Shown here: in pieces, positions 1-6,298 of the stretch
Position numbering within the stretch: the stretch's first letter is position 1
How the letters are laid out: every line of letters begins with the position of its first letter
Assembly: GCA_051651645.1 (NCBI GenBank)
Contig: JBOFSR010000085.1
Coordinates: forward strand, 1-15,368
Source: JBOFSR01 sp051651645
GTDB taxonomy: Bacteria; Spirochaetota; Spirochaetia; Treponematales; Treponemataceae
DNA length: 15,368 bases
Direction of reading: 5' to 3'
Notes under the pieces: generated by a model
Databases searched by the model: none
Seen by the model: the letters and a program-made list of their open reading frames with translations, nothing else
Told to the model about the DNA's origin: nothing
Position numbers and translations under genes: made by a program

Positions 1-64
1 TGTTCTTCTTTTCAGGATCTCGAACAAGATTTCCCTCAAGAATCAGTGAATTAAGTTGATTCAT
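1..64 (-). CDS. ssb: Single-stranded DNA-binding protein, N-terminal 21 codons (runs off left edge)
   Basis: The minus strand from an ATG at 64-62 reads MNQLNSLILEGNLVRDPEK and leaves the window. This matches the first beta strand of the OB fold of bacterial SSB, where the pattern is roughly N-x-(V/I)-x-(L/I)-x-G-(N/R)-L-(V/G)-x-D-P. SSB coats single-stranded DNA in replication, recombination and repair. The start is supported by a strong ribosome binding site (minus-strand AGGAGG, plus positions 72-77), six bases before the ATG. The 'LEGNLVRDP' style recalls SSBs of treponemes, which is a recollection and not a search result. The gene points away from the defence genes and is probably the chromosomal or element flank of the island. 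It could also be an element-borne SSB. Only 21 codons are visible, so the family call rests on this short motif. Confidence 0.72.
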   Translation of the reverse strand, partial: MNQLNSLILEGNLVRDPEKKN

Positions 65-75
65 ATTGAACCCTC

Positions 76-105
76 CTTGTATGTTATTACAGAATAATAT
101 ACAAG
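76..105 (-). promoter_or_regulatory. Hairpin in the ssb leader touching its ribosome binding site
   Basis: Plus-strand CTTGTATGTTATT (76-88), a 4-base loop ACAG (89-92) and AATAATATACAAG (93-105) form a 13-bp inverted repeat with one G-T pair. In the minus-strand ssb transcript the 3' arm runs directly into the ribosome binding site and shares its first bases (76-78). It could be an RNA hairpin that limits ribosome access, or a dyad operator read as DNA. No confident -35/-10 pair for ssb was found upstream of it. Confidence 0.55.
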
Positions 106-132
106 TGAAAAAATGCTTTGATACACAATCAC

Positions 133-161
133 TTGACAGATACAACCGTTGCGATTATACT
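133..161 (+). promoter_or_regulatory. Consensus sigma-70-type promoter for the TIR operon
   Basis: TTGACA at 133-138, a 17-base spacer and TATACT at 156-161 match the housekeeping consensus almost perfectly. Transcription would start near 168, leaving a leader of about 127 bases before the first TIR start codon at 295. A promoter this strong suggests constitutive expression unless the leader represses it. It is divergent from ssb. Confidence 0.8.
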
Positions 162-171
162 AACTACGAGC

Positions 172-294
172 TGTTTTATATAAAATGGTATTTTTATAAA
201 GGAGATTTGTTTTTCGTGGTAATTCCACAGCAGAACTATTGATAAAAAATCGAACTGTTCAGTTGTAAAAATTTGTACAAAAACAACAAATAAT
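172..294 (+). promoter_or_regulatory. Long structured 5' leader of the TIR operon with an unused ribosome binding site
   Basis: The leader holds AAAGGAG at 198-204, which is not followed by the TIR gene. Instead it precedes a tiny reading frame, either TTG at 207 or GTG at 216, ending at TGA 240-242 (at most MFFVVIPQQNY). Further on are the palindromes TTTTATATAAAA (about 174-185), GTGG-TAATT-CCAC (216-228), AACTG-TT-CAGTT (253-264) and TTTGTACAAA (272-281). The actual TIR start at 295 has no recognisable ribosome binding site. The leader may be regulatory (upstream peptide or operator), or it may be a scar of a deleted gene start. No known riboswitch class is recognised. Confidence 0.35.
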
Positions 295-1050
295 ATGTAT
301 GCTAAATTTAAATTAAACGTTGATTTTAAAAAAGAAGATTTTTTTGCAAATCGTGATACAGAAAAGAAAAACTATTTTAAGCAACTAAATGCTCATAAAG
401 GTGTTATTTCAGAAGCTTTAGATAAATTATTAGAAAATAATACACTTGATGGCTCTAAATTAGAAGAAAATTGGTTTCCGCAAGTTCCAGCAGATGTATT
501 TATATCACATTCTCATAAAGATGAAGAGAATGCAAAAATACTGGCACAATGGCTCTATGATACATTTAACATTAAAGCTTTTTTAGACTCTCATATATGG
601 GGTAATTGTGATGACTTATTAAGCAAAATTGATAATAAATTTTGCTTAACGGATGATAACCAGTTTTATGATTATTTTAAGAGAAATCAATCAACTGCCC
701 ATGTACACATGATGCTTTCAATTGCATTAAATAAAATGATTGATAACACGGAATGTTTATTGTTTTTAAATACACCAAACTCTATTGAAAATATGATTAC
801 TAATAAAACATCTTCAGCATGGATTTACGCTGAAGTAACTATGAGTAATTTTATAAGAAAAAAACAATTATCTCGAAGTAGACCTCTTTATTCAACTGAG
901 AGTAATTTTAATGCTATGACAGAAAATATTAACTATAACCTAGAATTATCTGACTTTATTGATATAAATATTAATGATTTACGTAAATGGAAAGAGGCAT
1001 ATCAAAGTGAGAAATATCCTCTTGATGTATTATACAAAATAATACAGTAA
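295..1050 (+). CDS. TIR-domain protein, probable NAD+-processing immune enzyme
   Basis: The 251-residue soluble protein has a predicted helical N-terminus (about 1-60) followed by a TIR fold starting at DVFISHSHKD (67-76), the usual beta-A strand and first loop. The segment WIYAE at 176-180 places a glutamate (E180) where the catalytic Glu of NAD+-consuming TIRs sits. Bacterial TIR proteins typically cleave NAD+ or make cyclic ADP-ribose signals on phage infection. That this one does so is inference. I recall a broad bacterial family sharing the motifs 'ISHSHKDE' and 'STxHVHMML', with no assigned pathway I can name. The ATG at 295 is the first start in frame and begins like that family, but it has no ribosome binding site. 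It is the first gene of a three-gene unit, 24 bases ahead of the membrane gene. Family call is solid, activity less so. Confidence 0.82.
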   Translation: MYAKFKLNVDFKKEDFFANRDTEKKNYFKQLNAHKGVISEALDKLLENNTLDGSKLEENWFPQVPADVFISHSHKDEENAKILAQWLYDTFNIKAFLDSHIWGNCDDLLSKIDNKFCLTDDNQFYDYFKRNQSTAHVHMMLSIALNKMIDNTECLLFLNTPNSIENMITNKTSSAWIYAEVTMSNFIRKKQLSRSRPLYSTESNFNAMTENINYNLELSDFIDININDLRKWKEAYQSEKYPLDVLYKIIQ

Positions 1051-1074
1051 TATCAATCTTATTTGGAGGTCACC

Positions 1075-1515
1075 ATGAACGAAGAAAAAAGACAACACTT
1101 AGAGTTCATCCAAAACGTAATAACAAGAATGAACACAAACTCCTTTCAATTAAAAGGAATGGCAGTAACTATCGTTTCTGCATTAATTGCTATTTATGCA
1201 ACGACAACCAACATATTGTTTATATTTATAGCTATCGTGCCAACAATCTTATTTTGGTTTTTGGATACATATTACTTACAACAAGAGCGTAAATTTAGAG
1301 GAGTTTATAACAATGTTACAGAACTAAAAAATGATGTTGAAATTAGATTGTATGAAATGCCTATAAAGAAATTTCAAGGTGGACAATACTGTTTCTGCAG
1401 TGTGTTTTTCTCAAAAACAATAGCATGGTTATATGGTACGATTATCACTCTATTATTCATAAGTGGACTTATTCTTAAATTTAAGAACTGTATAATAACA
1501 TTTAACTACAATTGA
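1075..1515 (+). CDS. Small three-helix membrane protein, candidate effector of the TIR operon
   Basis: The 146-residue protein has hydrophobic segments at about 27-45, 47-70 and 114-135 (ATG numbering). A polar loop of about 45 residues between the second and third segments contains YLQQERKFRGVY. I recall small membrane proteins with a similar 'LDxYxLxQERxFRxxY' motif next to TIR genes, but I cannot name a curated family. The ATG at 1075 is chosen over the upstream in-frame TTG (1063) because GGAGG at 1065-1069 is spaced five bases from it. The stop at 1513-1515 is followed one base later by the next ATG, so the two genes are translationally coupled. By analogy with TM-Macro Thoeris and other TIR- or nucleotide-activated systems, it could be the membrane-damaging effector. 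It has no recognisable Macro, SLOG or other ligand-binding domain, and its role is inferred only from context. Confidence 0.72.
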   Translation: MNEEKRQHLEFIQNVITRMNTNSFQLKGMAVTIVSALIAIYATTTNILFIFIAIVPTILFWFLDTYYLQQERKFRGVYNNVTELKNDVEIRLYEMPIKKFQGGQYCFCSVFFSKTIAWLYGTIITLLFISGLILKFKNCIITFNYN

Positions 1516-1516
1516 T

Positions 1517-2128
1517 ATGGCTAACAAAACTTTCATTTCATATAAATACAGCGAAGCTCAACAGCTTAGAGATGCAATAATTGAAAAATTAGGAGGTGCT
1601 GCGACTTATTACAAAGGAGAAACCAGTGATTCCCCAAATATGGGCGATTCAGCAATAGACACTATCAAAAAAAATTTGACAGATATGATGCACGATACTT
1701 CTGTTACCATTGTTATTATCTCACCTAATATGAAAGACAGCAAATGGATAGATTGGGAAATAGAGTATTGCTTAAAAAAAATATCTCGAAAAGGAAGAAC
1801 TTCACGCACCAATGGAATTGTTGGAGTCATTATGAAATATAACGGTGGATATGATTGGTTTATTACCCACTTAATCAATTGTCACGGTCGCTCGGTTGTA
1901 AAATATAAGAATGAATATCTTTATCCTATTATCTATAATAATCACTTTAATTCAAATCCACCTCAATGGCATTGTTCTAAATGTAAGACTTATGATTATT
2001 TAAATGGTTCATATATCGAATATGTAGAGGAATTCTCTTTTCTTTTGAATCCTCAGGAATATATAGACAATGCATTTAATAAAAGTGAGAATGATGCTTT
2101 TGGATATGATCTAACAAAACAAAGATAA
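1517..2128 (+). CDS. TIR-like protein of the DUF1863/ThsB type
   Basis: The 203-residue protein starts MANKTFISYKYSEAQ, the typical opening of the TIR-like DUF1863 family that includes Thoeris ThsB. WIDWE at 77-81 carries the expected catalytic glutamate (E81) after the strand VTIVIISP. A C-x-x-C pair (about 153-156) and the C-terminal LNPQEYIDNA segment also look like this family. ThsB proteins sense phage infection and convert NAD+ to a cyclic ADP-ribose or related messenger that activates a separate effector. The ATG begins one base after the TGA of the membrane gene and has no ribosome binding site, suggesting re-initiation by the same ribosomes. The usual partner ThsA (SIR2-SLOG or TM-Macro) is absent next to it, so the membrane protein upstream may take that role. 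Family confidence is high; system type is open. Confidence 0.85.
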   Translation: MANKTFISYKYSEAQQLRDAIIEKLGGAATYYKGETSDSPNMGDSAIDTIKKNLTDMMHDTSVTIVIISPNMKDSKWIDWEIEYCLKKISRKGRTSRTNGIVGVIMKYNGGYDWFITHLINCHGRSVVKYKNEYLYPIIYNNHFNSNPPQWHCSKCKTYDYLNGSYIEYVEEFSFLLNPQEYIDNAFNKSENDAFGYDLTKQR

Positions 2129-2148
2129 GTTGTAAAAACACTTCCTAT

Positions 2149-2208
2149 AACAAACAGTTTGTTGTTAGTCGAGTAGATGAAAATGTAAAGTCTTAATTGT
2201 TATCTACT
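2149..2208. repeat. Two inverted repeats after the TIR operon
   Basis: AACAAAC-A-GTTTGTT (2149-2163) and AGTAGAT...ATCTACT (2172-2178 with 2202-2208, 23-base gap, extendable by two weak pairs) lie just after the TIR-like stop codon. Neither is followed by a clear T run, so neither is a standard intrinsic terminator. The gap 2129-2349 has no other recognised element except the promoter and short frame described separately. The repeats may stabilise the 3' end of the operon mRNA or belong to a small RNA. Confidence 0.4.
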
Positions 2209-2253
2209 GAAAATACGCTATGGACAAAAAAGTAATCTTTAAAAATTTAATAG

Positions 2254-2282
2254 TTGTAAATCTAAAAATTTGTTAATATATA
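2254..2282 (+). promoter_or_regulatory. Probable promoter for the 204-residue membrane protein
   Basis: TTGTAA (2254-2259), a 17-base spacer and TATATA (2277-2282) resemble a sigma-70 promoter in very AT-rich DNA. The predicted start point (about 2289) lies just before the ATG at 2291 of a 16-codon frame and about 60 bases before the main gene. AT-rich sequence produces such matches by chance, so this is moderate evidence only. Confidence 0.45.
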
Positions 2283-2290
2283 AAAAAACT

Positions 2291-2341
2291 ATGAATATAG
2301 ATACAATCATCACAAAAACAAATGTTAACGAAGGGAGCTAA
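2291..2341 (+). other. Possible leaderless 16-codon upstream frame
   Basis: ATG at 2291 opens a short frame reading MNIDTIITKTNVNEGS and ending in TAA (2339-2341). If the promoter at 2254-2282 is used, the transcript begins almost exactly at this ATG. The frame's last codons contain AGGGAG (2332-2337), the only ribosome-binding-like sequence for the following gene, so translation of the two could be linked. There is no homology evidence and it may be chance. Confidence 0.22.
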
Positions 2342-2349
2342 TAGCAACA

Positions 2350-2964
2350 ATGATGGAAAATATTCTTGGTATACTTACACTCATAATGTCTTTTATGAGT
2401 TCAGTGTTATTACTTTTGACTTTGCAAAGCACCCGTATGCAAAATGAAAATAATAATGTTATAGCTATATGGAAAGAATCATTAGTTATATTTACTAAAA
2501 TAAATGAAAGTAATTCTACAAAAAAAAATAAAAAAGCAACTAATTTAAAATATTTTGAGCTTTTTATCTATTTTGAACGTGCTTGTGCTTTCTTTTATAC
2601 GCTAAGATATAAAAACTCAAAAAAGCAATTTTATTCACTTTTTGACGACACAATCGAAGCGAATTTACGCAAGCATTTACATGAGGCTCTTAATGAATTA
2701 TATTCTTTTAAACAAAAAAGAACGTTGATAGAATATGGATATAAAAATTTAGCTTATTACATAGAAGATTTTCATAAAGAAAAAAGAAATGTTAATCATC
2801 AAATATGTAATGAAGGTTCCTTTAAATTCGATGAGATATTTTGGGCAAAATTAAAGAGGTATAATAAAAATGAAATAGAAAAATGTAAAAGTCAACATAG
2901 AATGTATAAAGATGGATATAAGAAAAGAAGGGCTTTTGCGGGCTACTTTTCTTGGACTGCATAG
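2350..2964 (+). CDS. Unrecognised protein with one N-terminal membrane helix
   Basis: I do not recognise a family. The 204-residue protein has one strongly hydrophobic segment at about 4-24, then a basic, probably cytoplasmic, helical body rich in Lys, Tyr and Phe. It has no catalytic motif I can identify. The architecture (one helix followed by a helical body of about 150 residues) resembles several poorly described single-span membrane proteins in defence islands, which is only a structural analogy. Two ATGs are in tandem (2350 and 2353). The nearest ribosome-binding-like AGGGAG is 12 bases upstream of the first, which is long. It has its own probable promoter and lies 221 bases after the TIR operon, so it may be a one-gene unit. 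Codon use (A/T-rich) matches its neighbours. Real gene likely, function unknown. Confidence 0.6.
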   Translation: MMENILGILTLIMSFMSSVLLLLTLQSTRMQNENNNVIAIWKESLVIFTKINESNSTKKNKKATNLKYFELFIYFERACAFFYTLRYKNSKKQFYSLFDDTIEANLRKHLHEALNELYSFKQKRTLIEYGYKNLAYYIEDFHKEKRNVNHQICNEGSFKFDEIFWAKLKRYNKNEIEKCKSQHRMYKDGYKKRRAFAGYFSWTA

Positions 2965-2971
2965 AGAAAGA

Positions 2972-3130
2972 TTAATAATAATTACTATTGAGCTTTATAA
3001 TATCTTGCTGTATATCTTCAAAGCCCTTTAGTCCAAATTTTTTAAGTTCGGTATATACTTCTGAGCCACTTTTTGATAGCAGGGCTTCATCAAAAAAATA
3101 ATTTACTGGAGTAAAGAAGTTTTTAGTAAA
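2972..3130 (-). pseudogene. C-terminal gene remnant without a start codon
   Basis: On the minus strand an open frame of 52 codons runs from just inside a TAG (3133-3131) to a TAA (2974-2972). It encodes a protein-like end containing SGSEVYTELKKFGLKGFEDI. It has no ATG, GTG or TTG, and it sits beyond the probable terminator of the hsd operon. The composition (charged heptads, phased hydrophobics) looks coding rather than random, so I read it as the tail of a gene whose front was lost when the island rearranged. The family is not recognised. It could also be a chance open frame. Confidence 0.33.
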
Positions 3131-3159
3131 CTAGTATAAGCCTAAAATCACTACACGAA

Positions 3160-3182
3160 AAGATAGCTCATTGAGCTGTCTT
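3160..3182 (-). terminator. Probable intrinsic terminator of the hsd operon
   Basis: AAGATAGCTC (3160-3169), loop ATT and GAGCTGTCTT (3173-3182) form a 10-bp stem with one G-T pair. On the minus strand the stem is followed by TTTTCGTG, a short U run. It lies about 130 bases after the hsdR stop codon and is the first good hairpin in that direction. Confidence 0.6.
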
Positions 3183-3190
3183 CCTTAAAG

Positions 3191-3313
3191 TTAAGAATTA
3201 AAGAAAGAAGTTCGATATAAACGAATTACACGCTTAGCAAAAGCAGCCTTTTCTGAAAGTGTAGATGAATAACAGCACTCTGTCTTGTTAAAGAAAGGAA
3301 TTATGTTCTTGTA
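3191..3313 (-). pseudogene. In-frame open extension after the hsdR stop, possible four-helix-bundle fragment
   Basis: Downstream of the hsdR TAG (3316-3314) the same reading frame stays open for 40 codons to a TAA at 3193-3191. It contains LSEKAAFAKRVIRLYRT, which resembles the first helix of the small four-helix-bundle (S23-insert/Avd-like) proteins, where a pattern like 'FAxRIVKLYxYL' is common. There is no start codon. HsdR homologues normally end where the hsdR stop is, so this is more likely a gene remnant fused by chance to the frame than a true HsdR tail. The family resemblance covers only about 15 residues. Confidence 0.3.
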
Positions 3314-6283
3314 CTATTTTAGTTTATCAAAGGTAAAAGTTGCTTGGGGTTTGTCCTTATCAACATAAGTCATCGCAAAAACTGTATCAGAGAGCCACTT
3401 ACTTAAAGAGGGGTTATCGTTAATTTGTCTGAATAGTTCAATGCTATCAGACATAATATTAAAAGTAGCATTTTTAAAAGCTCGGTTACTTTCTATACGG
3501 GCGTTTTGTTTATCTGAATTTTTCATTGCATTTTGGTACTTCTCATCTTTTGCAACCATAGAAGGTATGCGGGCGATTTGACTATGTACATTGTCTATAT
3601 CCTGCCATGCAATATTACCAAACAAGTCATTAAAGGTACTCACAATGGTAGATAACAAGTCGAGTTCAACATCTTGCTTTCCGCCAGTGCTACTGGTAGG
3701 AACGGGATCGATTTCTGCATTTTCATCTTTTAGGAGAATAGAAAGTGTTGCCTTTGCCTGTGTACGATAGCTATCTAAATCAATTGATTCAAGAACACCA
3801 ATCGATAAATCTTCTCCTTTGGGAATTGGTAGTTTTGGTAATAGCAAATTCAAAAAAATAGAAAGCTTTTCCCACTGAGCATTACCAAAGGGCAAAATTG
3901 CACCTAAAAAACCATACGTTCTTACAAAACTTTTTGCTGAACTTTTAAACTTTACTTGAGCATCTTCATTAAGAGCCTTGTAAAGGCAAACGCAAGAGTC
4001 TAAAATTGGATCCAGTTTATCTCGTTGGGCATCATTTAAATAAAGATCTATAAAAACATCGACACACTCATCGCTATACACTTGATGAGATTCCATTTCA
4101 CTGATGAGATCATATAATTTATTAGGGTCTGTTTCACCAGATAATAAGGTTGTTTTATAATACCGAGAAAAGGAGTCTTGTATACTTTCTGCTGTATTTG
4201 CAAAGTCTAAAATGCAAGTATCTTTTTTTTCTCGATGTGCCCTATTTAAGCGGGATAATGTTTGCACCGCTTTAATGTCAGTAAGGGTTTTATCAACATA
4301 CATAGTATGTAATAAAGGTTCATCATATCCTGTTTGAAATTTATCTGCAACAATTAAAAAGCGATACGGATCTGTCTTAAATTTTTTTTCAATTTCATTA
4401 CTAGCAAATCCATTAATAATTGATTCGGTTAACGTTTTACCCTCATATTCTTTTTCGCCCGAAAATGCAATAATTGGCTTATATGGGCTATCGCGGAGCG
4501 TAAGCATTTTAGTAATTGCATAGTAGTATTCAATGGCTCGCTGTATACTACTTGTTACCACCATTGAACGGGCTTTACCTCCAATCAATCCTTTGCTAAT
4601 AACTTGATTATGAAAATGATCGACGATGATTTCTGCCTTGTTAGATATTGCAATTGTATTGCTTTCTACAAAAGAGCGTAATTTTTTCTGAGCCTTTTTT
4701 TTGTCAAAAAGCGGATCCTCTTCTACTATTTTTGCCAGCTTATAATAGCTTTCATAAGGGGTGTAGTGTTTTAAAACATCTAAAATAAAGCCCTCTTCAA
4801 TTGCCTGTTTCATTGTATAGGTATGGAACGGCTTGTGTTTAATCACTGCGTCCTGTTCGTAGGCAACCCCAAACATTTCAAGCGTTTTATTCTTTGGCGT
4901 AGCAGTAAAAGCAAAATAGCTTGCATTGCTGAGCATTTTTCGTCCTGCAATAAGCATATTAATCGTATCTTCAATACTATCATCTTCACTTTGGGCATAA
5001 TCACCTGAAAGGATCATATTCATCTTGGCAGACATACTCCCACTTTGACTTGAATGTGCCTCATCAATAATGATTGCAAAAGATCTTCCTTTGTGCTCTG
5101 TTCCTATATCATCTAAAATAAAAGGAAACTTATGCACCGTAGTAATGATAATCTTTTTGCCATTTGCTATCGCTTTTTTAAGGTCGCCAGAATGTTCTGC
5201 CCACATAACCGTATTTGAAACTTGCATAAACTGCTTGATAGTATCTCTGATTTGCTTATCAAGATTAACTCTATCTGTTACAACAATTACAGAATCAATA
5301 ATTGTTTTGGCCTCTTTTTCAAGCCCTACCAATTGATGAGCAAGCCATGCAATCGAGTTAGACTTACCACTTCCTGCACTATGCTGAATTAAATATTTTT
5401 GTCCAACGCCTTTATTATAGACGTCCTGTAATAAAGCTTTTACTGCCGCAAGTTGATGAAAGCGTGGAAATATTTGAGTATAGGAGTTTTTCTTAGTATC
5501 TGGATTGGTAGTTTCAATTACTTGTGCGTAGTTTTCTATGATATTTGCAAGCTCTGTTTTTGTTAGAATCTCTTTCCATAAGTAATCGGTCATTATGCCA
5601 TGCGGATTTGGCGGGTTTCCGCCTCCATCGTTATAACCTTGATCAAAGGGCAAAAACCAACTTTTTTTACCATCAAGCTTGGTACAAAACTTAATGCGTG
5701 CATCATCAAGGGCAAAATGCACCATACACCGTTTAAACTGAAACAAAAGTTCTCGGGGGTCTCGATCAGTCTTATATTGAAAAACAGCATCTTCTACATT
5801 TTGCTTAGTAAATTGGTTTTTAAGCTCAAAAGTAATTAAAGGTAGACCATTAATAAATATACAAAAATCTAAGGCAAGTTTACTATTGTCTTTTGAATAC
5901 ATCAGTTGGCGAGTAACACTAAAAATATTTTGCTCAAAAAGTATTTTTGCCGTATCATTTTTTTCTGATGGCGTCATATAAAACATAATAAGGTTTGCAG
6001 GATATACTTTTATGCCATTGCGAAGCACATCAATAACACCACGCTTAGCAATTTCGCCTTGCAAGCGATTTAAAAAATTCATCTTTTTAATATCGTTATT
6101 TACCAGCGAGAGTTTTTCCATTTCTGGTTGCTGCGTCGCTTCTAAGAACTTAAAAAGACGTGTTTCATCAACAGCAAAATCTTTGTTATAATCAGCATTA
6201 CAGCCTTGTTCGTAACCATTATTTTCACACAAATAATTAATGATTAAGCTCTCAAAGCCGATTTCTTTTGTGTTAGTGGGCAT
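3314..6283 (-). CDS. hsdR: Type I restriction enzyme R subunit (translocase/nuclease)
   Basis: HsdR is the motor and nuclease of the type I complex. It pumps DNA using ATP and cuts far from an unmethylated recognition site. The 989-residue protein shows the expected order. The PD-(D/E)xK nuclease is near 130-175 (D139, then E153-L-K155, followed by a Q-x-x-x-Y-type helix at 163-170). Superfamily 2 helicase motifs follow: Walker A HSAGSGKS (301-308), DEAH (407-410), FTATPKN (459-465) and a late QTLSRLNRAHREK motif VI. Length is normal for the family (about 1000). The ATG at 6283 has CTGGAG five bases upstream, and the gene begins 15 bases after the OLD-like gene. It is the last gene of the operon. 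All key residues are present, so the gene looks active. Confidence 0.95.
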   Translation of the reverse strand: MPTNTKEIGFESLIINYLCENNGYEQGCNADYNKDFAVDETRLFKFLEATQQPEMEKLSLVNNDIKKMNFLNRLQGEIAKRGVIDVLRNGIKVYPANLIMFYMTPSEKNDTAKILFEQNIFSVTRQLMYSKDNSKLALDFCIFINGLPLITFELKNQFTKQNVEDAVFQYKTDRDPRELLFQFKRCMVHFALDDARIKFCTKLDGKKSWFLPFDQGYNDGGGNPPNPHGIMTDYLWKEILTKTELANIIENYAQVIETTNPDTKKNSYTQIFPRFHQLAAVKALLQDVYNKGVGQKYLIQHSAGSGKSNSIAWLAHQLVGLEKEAKTIIDSVIVVTDRVNLDKQIRDTIKQFMQVSNTVMWAEHSGDLKKAIANGKKIIITTVHKFPFILDDIGTEHKGRSFAIIIDEAHSSQSGSMSAKMNMILSGDYAQSEDDSIEDTINMLIAGRKMLSNASYFAFTATPKNKTLEMFGVAYEQDAVIKHKPFHTYTMKQAIEEGFILDVLKHYTPYESYYKLAKIVEEDPLFDKKKAQKKLRSFVESNTIAISNKAEIIVDHFHNQVISKGLIGGKARSMVVTSSIQRAIEYYYAITKMLTLRDSPYKPIIAFSGEKEYEGKTLTESIINGFASNEIEKKFKTDPYRFLIVADKFQTGYDEPLLHTMYVDKTLTDIKAVQTLSRLNRAHREKKDTCILDFANTAESIQDSFSRYYKTTLLSGETDPNKLYDLISEMESHQVYSDECVDVFIDLYLNDAQRDKLDPILDSCVCLYKALNEDAQVKFKSSAKSFVRTYGFLGAILPFGNAQWEKLSIFLNLLLPKLPIPKGEDLSIGVLESIDLDSYRTQAKATLSILLKDENAEIDPVPTSSTGGKQDVELDLLSTIVSTFNDLFGNIAWQDIDNVHSQIARIPSMVAKDEKYQNAMKNSDKQNARIESNRAFKNATFNIMSDSIELFRQINDNPSLSKWLSDTVFAMTYVDKDKPQATFTFDKLK

Positions 6284-6298
6284 TGCTTCTCCAGTTTT

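Noticed and set aside
1609..1878. Antisense 89-codon frame within the ThsB-like gene
   Set aside because: It lies opposite a clearly coding TIR gene, lacks a ribosome binding site and has no recognisable product.
3190..3240. tRNA-like GTTCGA segment as an attachment site
   Set aside because: No cloverleaf can be drawn around it: the T-stem does not pair and no acceptor stem is found.
5593..5839. Overlapping open frames on both strands inside hsdR
   Set aside because: They are shadows of the strong hsdR frame, with no ribosome binding site or family resemblance.
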